Positions 6,039-12,310 of a stretch of 12,310 bases of DNA are shown here, one piece after another. Position 1 is the first letter of the stretch. The number at the start of each line of letters is the position of its first letter. The notes under the pieces are model-generated. The model was not told the origin of the DNA. It saw nothing but the letters and a program-made list of their open reading frames with translations, and did no database searches. Source of the DNA: CAZNMF01 sp035547155 (GTDB lineage: Bacteria; Acidobacteriota; Vicinamibacteria; Vicinamibacterales; SCN-69-37); NCBI GenBank assembly GCA_035547155.1, contig DASZVJ010000138.1, forward strand, positions 1-12,310, in the 5' to 3' direction. The position numbers and the translations under genes were made by a program.

Positions 6039-7961
6039 CTAGACGTCCAACTCTTCCGCCTCTTCCGCTCGCTCCATGATGAAGCGAAACCGCGCAGACG
6101 GGTCCTTGCCCATCAGCTCGTTGATGACGCGGTCGGTGACGATCTGATCGTGGATGTCGACGCGCAGCAGTCGTCTCGTACGTGGGTTCAGCGTCGTCTC
6201 CCACAGCACCTTCGGCATCATCTCGCCGAGGCCCTTGAAGCGCGTGATGTCCGGCTTCGCCTTGTTGCCGATGCGCTTCAGGATCTCGTCCCGATGCCCA
6301 TCGTCGGTCGCCCAGTACGTTTCCTTGCCCGCGTCGATGCGATAGAGCGGTGGCTGCGCGAGGAATACTTTGCCGCCGGCGATGAGCGCGGGCATGTGGC
6401 GATAGATGAACGTGAGCAGCAGCGTCGCGATGTGATGGCCGTCCGAGTCCGCGTCCGCGAGGATGATCACGCGGCCGTAGCGCAGGCGCGACATGTCGAA
6501 GCCCTTGCCGATGCCGCAGCCGAGCGCGGTGACGAGATCGGCGAGCTCCTTGTTCTCGAGCACCTTCGCGAGCGACGCGCTCTCCGCGTTCAGCACCTTG
6601 CCGCGCAGCGGCAGAATCGCCTGCCGCGCGCGATCGCGGCCCTGCTTCGCAGACCCGCCGGCCGAGTCGCCCTCGACGATGAAGATCTCGCTTTCCTCGC
6701 GTCCGGGATTCGTGCAGTCGCTGAGCTTGCCGGGCAGCGTCAAGCGCGATGACGTCGCGCTCTTGCGCGTGACCTCGGCCTGCGCCGCGCGGCTGGCCTC
6801 GCGTGCGCGTGCGGCGAGGATGATCCGCGCGACGATCGCGTTCGCCATCGTCGAGTTGTGATTCAGCCAGTGCTCGAGCGCGGGCCGCACCATCGAGTCG
6901 ACGATCGCGGTGACTTCAGGATTGTTGAGGCGATCCTTCGTCTGGCCCTGGAACTGCGGCTCTTTGATGAAGATGCTGAGCACGCCGATCATGCCTTCGC
7001 GGATGTCGTCGGCGGTGAGCGTCACGCCCTTCGGCGACAGGTTGTGCGTGTCGATGTAATTGCGCACGGCCTTGCCGATGCCGCTGCGCAGACCGTTCTC
7101 GTGCGTGCCGCCGGACGCCGTTGGAATGCCATTGACGTAGCTGCGCAGGTGCTCGTCGGTCGACTCGGTCCAGCGCAGCACGACGTCGAGCTTCAGGCCC
7201 GTCTCGTCGTGCTCGCGCGTGAGCGCGAACGGCTGATCGTGGACGGGATTCGCGTGTCGCTCGGCGAGGATCTTCTTGAGGTAGTCGCCGAGGCCTTCCT
7301 CGTGCTGGAACACTTCGCGCGCCGGCTCATCGCCTTGCGCTGCTTCGTTCTCGAAGACGATCTTGACGCCCTTATGCAGGTAGCTCGCGATCTCGAGGCG
7401 ATCGCGGATCGTGCCTGTATCGAACTGCGTCTTGGGGAAAATCGTCGGGTCCGGCCGAAAGAATACGGTCGTGCCCGTGCCGCGTGCCGGACCAATTTTC
7501 TTCACGGGCCCCTGCGGCGTGCCCTGCTTGAACTTCTGCTCCCACGTCGCGCCGTCGCGGCGCACGGTCGCGACGAGCTCGCGCGAGAGCGCGTTGACGA
7601 CCGACGCGCCGACGCCGTGGAGGCCGCCGGCCGTCTTGTAGTTCTGGCCTTCGAACTTGCCGCCGGCATGGAGCTTCGTGAAGACGAGCTCGAGCGCGCT
7701 GGTCTTCGTCTGCGGATGCTTGTCGACGGGAATCCCGCGGCCGTCGTCTTGAATCGTCATCGACGCGCCGTCCTCGTGCAGCATGACGGCGATGTTCGAC
7801 GCGTGGCCGTTCATCGCCTCGTCGACGGCGTTGTCGAGCACTTCCCACACGAGATGATGCAGCCCGGCAGTGCCGACGCCGCCGATGTACATGCCGGGAC
7901 GACGGCGAACGGGCTCGAGGCCTTCGAGAACAGTGATGTCTTTGGCGGTATAGGTCGACAC
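6039..7961 (-). CDS. parE: Type IIA topoisomerase subunit B, ParE-like (topoisomerase IV / gyrase B)
   Basis: This 640-residue complete ATPase subunit of a type IIA topoisomerase drives strand passage together with a GyrA/ParC partner. Domains in order are GHKL ATPase (Glu40 in VWEVLDNAVDE, DDGRGIPV at 72-79, GGLHGVG at 112-118), transducer with QTKDRLNNPE (340-349, Lys342), TOPRIM (VEGDSAGG from 429 with Glu430; ADADSDG from 502 with Asp503/Asp505), and a short C-terminal tail ending EELDV. ADADSDGHHIATLL, PPLYRIDAGKETYWA and the length match ParE (about 630) better than the roughly 800-residue proteobacterial GyrB. GyrB of many phyla is also about 640, so parE is favoured, not proven. The start is GTG 7961 with no Shine-Dalgarno. 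No gyrA/parC, dnaN or recF lies in the window. Confidence 0.95.
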   Translation of the reverse strand: MSTYTAKDITVLEGLEPVRRRPGMYIGGVGTAGLHHLVWEVLDNAVDEAMNGHASNIAVMLHEDGASMTIQDDGRGIPVDKHPQTKTSALELVFTKLHAGGKFEGQNYKTAGGLHGVGASVVNALSRELVATVRRDGATWEQKFKQGTPQGPVKKIGPARGTGTTVFFRPDPTIFPKTQFDTGTIRDRLEIASYLHKGVKIVFENEAAQGDEPAREVFQHEEGLGDYLKKILAERHANPVHDQPFALTREHDETGLKLDVVLRWTESTDEHLRSYVNGIPTASGGTHENGLRSGIGKAVRNYIDTHNLSPKGVTLTADDIREGMIGVLSIFIKEPQFQGQTKDRLNNPEVTAIVDSMVRPALEHWLNHNSTMANAIVARIILAARAREASRAAQAEVTRKSATSSRLTLPGKLSDCTNPGREESEIFIVEGDSAGGSAKQGRDRARQAILPLRGKVLNAESASLAKVLENKELADLVTALGCGIGKGFDMSRLRYGRVIILADADSDGHHIATLLLTFIYRHMPALIAGGKVFLAQPPLYRIDAGKETYWATDDGHRDEILKRIGNKAKPDITRFKGLGEMMPKVLWETTLNPRTRRLLRVDIHDQIVTDRVINELMGKDPSARFRFIMERAEEAEELDV

Positions 7962-7974
7962 GGGAGAACAAAGA

Positions 7975-8037
7975 TATCGCGCTATCTCTCTATCGCGCTA
8001 TCGCACTAACTGATATCGGGCTATCAGACTATCTGCA
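7975..8037. repeat. Degenerate 8-bp tandem repeat (TATCNNNC), eight units
   Basis: Between the stop of the three-TM gene (8054) and the start of the topoisomerase gene lies an array with 8-bp periodicity: TATCGCGC, TATCTCTC, TATCGCGC, TATCGCAC, a 7-nt degenerate unit TAACTGA, TATCGGGC, TATCAGAC and TATCTGCA. Seven of eight units begin with TATC and six read TATCNNNC. It lies 13-76 nt upstream of the topoisomerase start, so it overlaps where the promoter must be if the gene has its own. On the coding strand a -10-like TATCTT overlaps the array edge (7976-7971). The period is less than one DNA turn, so successive units sit on different helix faces. Function is unknown. Confidence 0.8.
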
Positions 8038-8053
8038 GCGCGCGAGACGCGCG

Positions 8054-8635
8054 TCACTCAGAAGGGCCGCCTCCGGTTGCGATCACGGTTCCCCAGATCG
8101 CGAGCGACAGCACACACCAAATGACGAGCCACCGGCGGCCGATGCGCCGCTGACGCTCGACGTCGTATTCGCGGGCGAGCGAGGCGAGCTCAGCGGTATC
8201 CAACGCGGCGATGGCGGGTGCGTCGGCGTTGCGCCAAAGGTTTTTGAGAATGGGGCCGACAACGGCCGACCGGTGTCGCTCGAGCACGGCGGCGGCGGCC
8301 GCCGCCACATCCGGATTCGCATCGTCGAGGCGCAACAGGAACCGCGGGTACAGGAATGCCCTCCACGAAACGATCGCGGACGCGCGCGTGACGATCGAGT
8401 ACAACGTGAGCACGTTCAGCCACGGGCTCGTGCGCCCGAGCGGGAAGATCAGAATGTACAGCGTCGCCAAGGTCGAGAGCGCGATCGTCCACGTTCCAAT
8501 GTTGAAGGCCCGTCGCAGCTGTCGATCTCGTTGGAGCTCCTGTTCGAACCGTCGCTCGGCCGCGGATTGCAATGCCGGCTGCGCACGAGGTTCTCTCGAC
8601 CGGTCGATCGCGAATCCCGACGACGCAGTGGTCAT
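8054..8635 (-). CDS. Three-TM membrane protein of unknown function
   Basis: This 193-residue protein begins with a charged N-terminal region including a helix AAERRFEQELQRDRQLRRAF (25-44). Membrane segments follow at about 46-66 (IGTWTIALSTLATLYILIFPL) and 73-95 (LNVLTLYSIVTRASAIVSW). A soluble helical stretch (about 104-165) with an alanine run and AIAALDTAELASLAREYDVERQRR comes next, and a last membrane segment at 168-187 (RWLVIWCVLSLAIWGTVIA). The stop of the antiporter gene is only 11 nt upstream, so the two are very likely cotranscribed, and a membrane role linked to ion transport is possible but only inferred from position. I do not recognise the family. Confidence 0.8.
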   Translation of the reverse strand: MTTASSGFAIDRSREPRAQPALQSAAERRFEQELQRDRQLRRAFNIGTWTIALSTLATLYILIFPLGRTSPWLNVLTLYSIVTRASAIVSWRAFLYPRFLLRLDDANPDVAAAAAAVLERHRSAVVGPILKNLWRNADAPAIAALDTAELASLAREYDVERQRRIGRRWLVIWCVLSLAIWGTVIATGGGPSE

Positions 8636-8646
8636 GTGACGTCCGG

Positions 8647-10113
8647 TTAGGCCGATCGCGGAAGCGGACCTGGCGGAAGCGCGCGGCGGCGGCCCCAGTT
8701 GAGCGCGAGCGACAAGAGCGGACCCGTCATGGCCGTCGTCACGAGCGCCATGAGCACCATCATGGTGAAGATCTTCGGCGTGAGGATTCCCAGGTCATAG
8801 CCGACGTTGAGAGCAATCAGCTCCATCAGCCCGCGGCAGTTCATGAGCGCGCCAAGCGCGATCGAATCGCGCCATTGAAGACCCGTCCAACGCGCCGCGA
8901 CCGACGTGCCTCCCAGCTTCCCGGCCGTCGCGACCATGACAATTCCCAAGCAGATCGCCCAACTCGTCACGTCGCCGAGCAGACCGACTTCCGTCCGAAG
9001 GCCGGTGTACACGAAGAACAACGGCAACAGAAACACCGAGCTGATGCTCTCGAGCCGGTCGCGCAACAGCGCACGGAAGTCACGATCGCGCGGCATGAGC
9101 GTTCCGGCGATGAACGCGCCGAAGAGCGCATGGATGCCGATGCTCTCGGTGATCAGCGCGGATGTCAGAAGTGCGGCCAGAACAATCGCCGCCTGGCCCT
9201 TGGTCAACGAGCGGCCGACGTGCTGCGAGGCCAGCACGCGCTGCAGGAACGGCCGGCCGACGAACGCCATCACCAGCACGAAGATCGCGGATGCCACCGC
9301 AACGCCGAGCAGCGTAACGGTCGCGCCGCGGGCGGTCACGAGCGCGACCACGAAGGCAAGAAGCGTCCACGCCGTGACGTCGTCCACGGCCGCGCATGTG
9401 ATGGCGGTCGCGCCGAGCGGCGTATGCGTCAAGTGTCGCTCGTCCAGGATGCGCGCGAGCACCGGAAACGCCGTGATGCTCATCGCGATGCCCACGAACA
9501 ACGCAAACGCATAGAACGGCACGCCGGGTGCCGCGTACGGCGTGTAGAGAAAAAGGGCCAGCGTCACGCCGAACGTGAAGGGCACGATGATGCTGAAGTG
9601 ACTGACGGCAATCGCCGCGTGCGCCTTGCCTCGCAGATGCGCCGGATCGATCTCGAGGCCGACGACGAACATGAAGAGCAGCACGCCGATCTGACTCAGC
9701 AGCTGCAGCGTCGACATCGATGCGTCTGCGAACAGGAACCGGCTGGCGCTCGGGAGAATCCAGCCCAGGAGCGACGGCCCCAGGAGCACACCAGCGGCAA
9801 TTTCTCCCACGACGGGTGGTTGTCCCAGACGCCTGGCCACCGTCGCGAACGCGCGTGCCGTGAGGACGACCACGACCAGTTGCAGGAGCAACCGCGCCAG
9901 CGGACGCTGGGCGTTGTCGATCATCTGCGCGAACACGGCCGAGGGAGCCGCCGTGGCCAGCACGCGGGCGCCGTGGGACGGAAGCCATCCGTCGCCGAGC
10001 CGAAGCAGTCCGGCGACGATGAGGATCGCCGTCAGGACGATGATCGAATAGGTGAAAATGCCTCGTCTCATGACGCCGGCGTCCGCGCGGAAACGGCGGA
10101 CCGTCGCCATCAT
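8647..10113 (-). CDS. CPA2 / CHX-type monovalent cation:proton antiporter
   Basis: This 488-residue inner-membrane antiporter exchanges H+ for Na+ or K+, with about 12-13 helices. The first helix (about 18-38) is followed by a loop of some 35 residues. Family signatures are GQPPVVGEIAAGVLLGPSLLG (97-117), VGLEIDPAHLRG (151-162), SITAFPVLARIL (212-223), AAVDDVTAWTLLA (241-253), LFFVYTGLRT (365-374), LMNCRGLMELIALNVGYDLG (423-442) and FTMMVLMALVTTAMTGPLL (449-467). The Asp244-Asp245 pair is where transported ions bind in the family; a double Asp is found in electrogenic members such as NapA. There is no KTN/TrkA or USP C-terminal domain, so the protein lacks nucleotide regulation in cis. The start could be 10113, 10110 or 10071 (MRRGIFTY); none has a good Shine-Dalgarno. 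The ion is unknown. Confidence 0.92.
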   Translation of the reverse strand: MMATVRRFRADAGVMRRGIFTYSIIVLTAILIVAGLLRLGDGWLPSHGARVLATAAPSAVFAQMIDNAQRPLARLLLQLVVVVLTARAFATVARRLGQPPVVGEIAAGVLLGPSLLGWILPSASRFLFADASMSTLQLLSQIGVLLFMFVVGLEIDPAHLRGKAHAAIAVSHFSIIVPFTFGVTLALFLYTPYAAPGVPFYAFALFVGIAMSITAFPVLARILDERHLTHTPLGATAITCAAVDDVTAWTLLAFVVALVTARGATVTLLGVAVASAIFVLVMAFVGRPFLQRVLASQHVGRSLTKGQAAIVLAALLTSALITESIGIHALFGAFIAGTLMPRDRDFRALLRDRLESISSVFLLPLFFVYTGLRTEVGLLGDVTSWAICLGIVMVATAGKLGGTSVAARWTGLQWRDSIALGALMNCRGLMELIALNVGYDLGILTPKIFTMMVLMALVTTAMTGPLLSLALNWGRRRALPPGPLPRSA

Positions 10114-10170
10114 GCCACACGTCGTCGCGCTGGCTTCTACGACGTGTCACAGCGAGCGCCGGCGTACGCG

Positions 10171-10488
10171 CTAACGCGAGATCCATCGTTTCTGGCAGAT
10201 CCATCGGCAATGCGCGATCGCCGGCCGTCGCGAGAAGCGCGAGGCCCGCGCGCCGCGATCGTCTCCGCGCGCGAGATGCAGCAGGCCGCTGAGCCAGTGC
10301 AGCGCGACGACGGAGAACGGCGCGTGCGCGTCAGCGGCGTCATCCATGTCCATCAAGCCCGCATCGAGCTCACGCTGGGCCTGCTCTGGCACACCGCGCG
10401 CGACGTACACCATCGCGGCCAGCACGCGCGCGAGCGGACACTCGCCCGCTTCGGCGATCGTCCGCGCTCGACGGCAAGAAGGGAACAT
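10171..10488 (-). pseudogene. TPR-like helical-repeat gene fragment, probably decayed
   Basis: The frame encodes about 80 residues that look like real coding sequence with TPR-like helix pairs: ARTIAEAGECPLARVLAAMV, VPEQAQRELDAGL, PFSVVALHWLSGLLHLARGDD. Third positions are GC-rich, as in neighbouring genes. After GAR (about 10246) this frame turns into low-quality Arg/Ser/Trp-rich sequence and stops at 10171, while another minus frame continues as GLALLATAGDRALPMDLPE toward the antiporter start, which suggests a frameshift. No other TPR modules or partner domains are attached, so this is probably a remnant of a larger protein. It could also be an intact 105-residue gene started at ATG 10488, with a -10-like GATACT at 10499-10504. 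This region (10114-10490) has no other gene. Confidence 0.45.
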
Positions 10489-10493
10489 CGAGT

Positions 10494-11185
10494 TTGTTAG
10501 TATCGCCCCCGAGCGCTGATCCCGTGCAGGACGCCATCGCCGAGTTCCTTCGCGCGCCTCTCTGGGCGCAGATTGCCATGGCCGCGTTCGCACTCCTCGT
10601 CGTCGTCTCCGTCGCCGGGCCGTTCTTCAAGAAGCGTCGGTTCAGCGGCCGGTTCAAGGCCATCGCACAGGCGCTCAGCGCGTCCTCGCCACAGAGCGTC
10701 GATGGCCGCGCACGTTTCCAGTCACGATTGACGGACGCGCATTCGAAGTCCGGCATGACGTGATGTACACCGGCAGGAACTCGTCGTATCGTGGGCCGCA
10801 AGGACATCTGTTGATCACGGCGACGCGCCTCGATGGCAACCGGTGGCCACTCCATCAGGTCGACATTAGCGTGATGGGCAAGTGGCTTTCGCGCCTGGCG
10901 GGCGGCGGGGCCGCCACCGGCGCTCCCGACTTCGATGCGCGATTTCTGGTTCGCGAAGACGGGATGAAAGTGCGTGAGGGATGGCTGGACGCCGAGGTGC
11001 GTCGTCAAGTCATTTACGTCTACGACGGCATTTCTTCGAACAGTGTCATCGCGATGCAGGAAGGCGAATTGCGCGTCACGCTGCGAGAGCCGTGGACGGG
11101 TGTCGATGGCGCCGCCGTTCGCTCGCTGCTCGAACGGCAGATTGCCCTCGCGGCTGCCCTCGAAAGCACGTCGTTTACTGACTGA
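10494..11185 (+). pseudogene. Membrane-anchored protein of unknown function, broken by a one-base frameshift near 10702
   Basis: Two frames join into one protein of about 220 residues. The first (TTG 10494 or GTG 10524, to about 10700) has an N-terminal membrane helix AQIAMAAFALLVVVSVAGPFF, then KKRRFSGRFKAIAQALSAS. The second, open with no usable early ATG, continues WPRTFPVTIDGRAFEVRHDV from 10703, then YRGPQGHLLITATRL, PDFDARFLVREDG, REGWLDAEVRRQVIYVYD and a helical end to 11185. If the frame is not shifted, the first part ends in a poor tail, GRARFQSRLTDAHS, at 10763. Adding one base between GA and TGG at 10702/10703 restores one frame. No slippery heptamer is visible, so an indel mutation or sequence error is likelier than programmed shifting. 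A GTG at 10760 could still make the soluble part alone. Function is not recognised. Confidence 0.75.
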
Positions 11186-11213
11186 CCTGGATTTTGCTGA
11201 AATCTTCGGACGT

Positions 11214-11237
11214 CACCAGCATTCGACTTGGCTGGTG
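11214..11237. terminator. Hairpin between convergent genes, possible terminator
   Basis: CACCAGC (11214-11220) and GCTGGTG (11231-11237) form a perfect 7-bp stem with a 10-nt loop. It lies 28 nt after the stop of the frameshifted gene and about 130 nt beyond the stop of the permease, in the 181-nt gap (11186-11366) between convergent genes. No T tract follows on either strand, so it is at best a weak intrinsic terminator. I see nothing else in this gap. Confidence 0.3.
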
Positions 11238-11366
11238 GATCTGAGGGTCGCTTCCCGGTGCGCGAAAGTGACCGTCGCCTGCGCGGAAGCGACTGACGAG
11301 CACGGTGATCGTGACTTCCCGTCGAGGTGTCGCGACTTGCCGGCAGACGAACGTGACTGACGCCTT

Positions 11367-12310
11367 CTATCCTTCGCGCAGCACCGTCGCCGGATCGAGC
11401 CGCGCGGCGCGGCGTGCCGGCACCCACACGGCCAGCGCACCGACAGCGACCAGCGTCGCCGCTGCCGTGATGAATGTGGCCGGATCGCGAGCCTCGACGT
11501 GAAACAACAGCGGCGCGACGAATCGGGCGGCCCACAGACTGATCCCAAGCCCAATCGCAAGGCCCGCCGCGATCAACACGCCGATGCGATGAAACACGAG
11601 TCGCATGATGCCGGCGGGTTGCGCTCCGAGAGCCATGCGCAAGCCGATCTCCGCCCGGCGCGCACGCACCGCCTGCGCGACGATGCCGTAGAGCCCGATG
11701 GAGGCCAGCAGCAAGGCGAACGCGCCGAAGAATCCGGAGAGCATCGCGACGAGCCGTTCTTGCGTGACGGTGGCGTCGACGAGCTGATCGAATGTCCTGA
11801 ATGTGAACTCGACGGCGGGATCGACCCGGAGCAGCGCCGACGCAATGTCGCGCTCCGCCGTCGCACGCTGGCTTCGTGCCACGTCGAGCGTCAACACGGC
11901 CACGGACAACCCATCCGGCACTTGCTGCGCCATGGGGACGTACATCGTCGCCGTCATCCCATCGCGCGGCGATGTATAGACGGCGTCGCTCACGACGCCG
12001 ACGATCTCGCGACGCGTCTGCGCATCGAATCCGAGACGCACCGTTTGACCGATGGCGTCGTGACCAGACAGGTATTGGCGCACGAAGGCTTCGTTGACGA
12101 TCGCGACAGGCACGCCTCCCACGCGATCGCCAGCCTCGAAGTCCCGGCCCTGCTTCATGGCCATGCCCTTCGTCCGAAACCAGCCGGGTGTCGTGGCATT
12201 CATCCAGAGAATCGGCTGGCTGCGATCGTACCGGCCCATGGGACCGTCGCCGATGACGACCTGGCGATCGCCCCATCCGCCACCTGTCAGCGGCCGTACG
12301 GTCGAAACAG
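11367..12310 (-). CDS. MacB/FtsX-type ABC transporter permease (ADOP-like), C-terminal part
   Basis: At least 313 residues of a large permease enter from the right edge with no start codon in the window. Upstream of Met at 12239 the frame stays open (TVRPLTGGGWGDRQVV). The visible part begins with the end of the MacB-type periplasmic domain: TTPGWFRTKGMAMKQGRDF, VAIVNEAFVRQYL, GQTVRLG, REIVGVVSD. It closes with the FtsX domain: helix LVAMLSGFFGAFALLLASIGLYGIVA, the cytoplasmic signature RRAEIGLRMALGA, and two more helices (about 218-240 and 255-276, numbered from that Met) with VPARRAARLDPATVLREG at the end. Acidobacterial duplicated permeases (about 800 residues, two FtsX units) have exactly this tail. 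Such permeases pair with a MacB-like ATPase; none is visible here. The substrate is unknown. Confidence 0.93.
   Translation of the reverse strand, partial: VSTVRPLTGGGWGDRQVVIGDGPMGRYDRSQPILWMNATTPGWFRTKGMAMKQGRDFEAGDRVGGVPVAIVNEAFVRQYLSGHDAIGQTVRLGFDAQTRREIVGVVSDAVYTSPRDGMTATMYVPMAQQVPDGLSVAVLTLDVARSQRATAERDIASALLRVDPAVEFTFRTFDQLVDATVTQERLVAMLSGFFGAFALLLASIGLYGIVAQAVRARRAEIGLRMALGAQPAGIMRLVFHRIGVLIAAGLAIGLGISLWAARFVAPLLFHVEARDPATFITAAATLVAVGALAVWVPARRAARLDPATVLREG

Noticed and set aside
6858..8009. A 383-codon open frame on the plus strand opposite the topoisomerase gene
   Set aside because: It is antisense to a highly conserved ATPase domain, has an Arg/Val/Asp-rich composition and no recognisable domain.
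7975..8037. Octamer array as a CRISPR
   Set aside because: Units are 8 bp with no spacers and no cas genes nearby.
8572..10500. A 642-codon open frame on the plus strand opposite the antiporter
   Set aside because: Its translation is dominated by Arg, His, Glu, Asp and Gln with no hydrophobic core or motif. It is the reverse-strand shadow of a GC-rich membrane-protein gene with clear CPA2 motifs.

Overview
This is a GC-rich bacterial chromosomal window of ordinary accessory and housekeeping genes. It most likely comes from an Acidobacteriota member, perhaps a Vicinamibacteria-like lineage. The basis is the MacB/FtsX-type permease of the ADOP style at the right edge, the one-TM protein with a GLEVLLIG-type membrane helix, and the ParE-like topoisomerase with short tandem repeats next to it. 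The taxon is an inference. I see no rRNA, tRNA, CRISPR array, transposase, integrase or phage gene.

Layout, left to right. (1) 1-1795, minus strand: a tight three-gene unit, read from the right as a one-TM protein, a DUF3558-like lipoprotein, and an O-methyltransferase cut by the window edge. (2) 1909-2684, plus strand: a YciI-like protein and a small four-cysteine protein. (3) 2707-4653, minus strand: a compact four-gene unit of two small membrane proteins, an AAC(6')-like acetyltransferase fused to a DUF1801 domain, and a VOC (glyoxalase-fold) protein joined by a GTGA overlap. (4) 4741-5616, plus strand: a stand-alone protein kinase with an altered catalytic loop and a DFE motif. (5) 5630-7961, minus strand: a cupin and a ParE-type topoisomerase subunit B. 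The topoisomerase gene is flanked by an 8-bp tandem repeat at its start and a 7-bp tandem repeat after its stop. (6) 8054-10113, minus strand: a CPA2/CHX-type cation:proton antiporter followed closely by a three-TM protein. (7) 10171-10488, minus strand: what looks like a decayed TPR-like fragment. (8) 10494-11185, plus strand: a membrane-anchored protein gene broken by a one-base frameshift. (9) 11367-12310, minus strand: the C-terminal half of an ADOP-type ABC transporter permease that continues off the right edge.

The genes form several independent short transcription units, not one pathway. Within units, spacing is tight: 3 nt, 11 nt, and overlaps of 4 and 11 nt. I do not find a convincing new multi-gene system. 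The observations most worth following are the acetyltransferase-DUF1801 fusion with a fossil stop/start junction, the kinase with non-canonical catalytic motifs, the octamer repeat ahead of the topoisomerase gene, and the frameshifted membrane protein.
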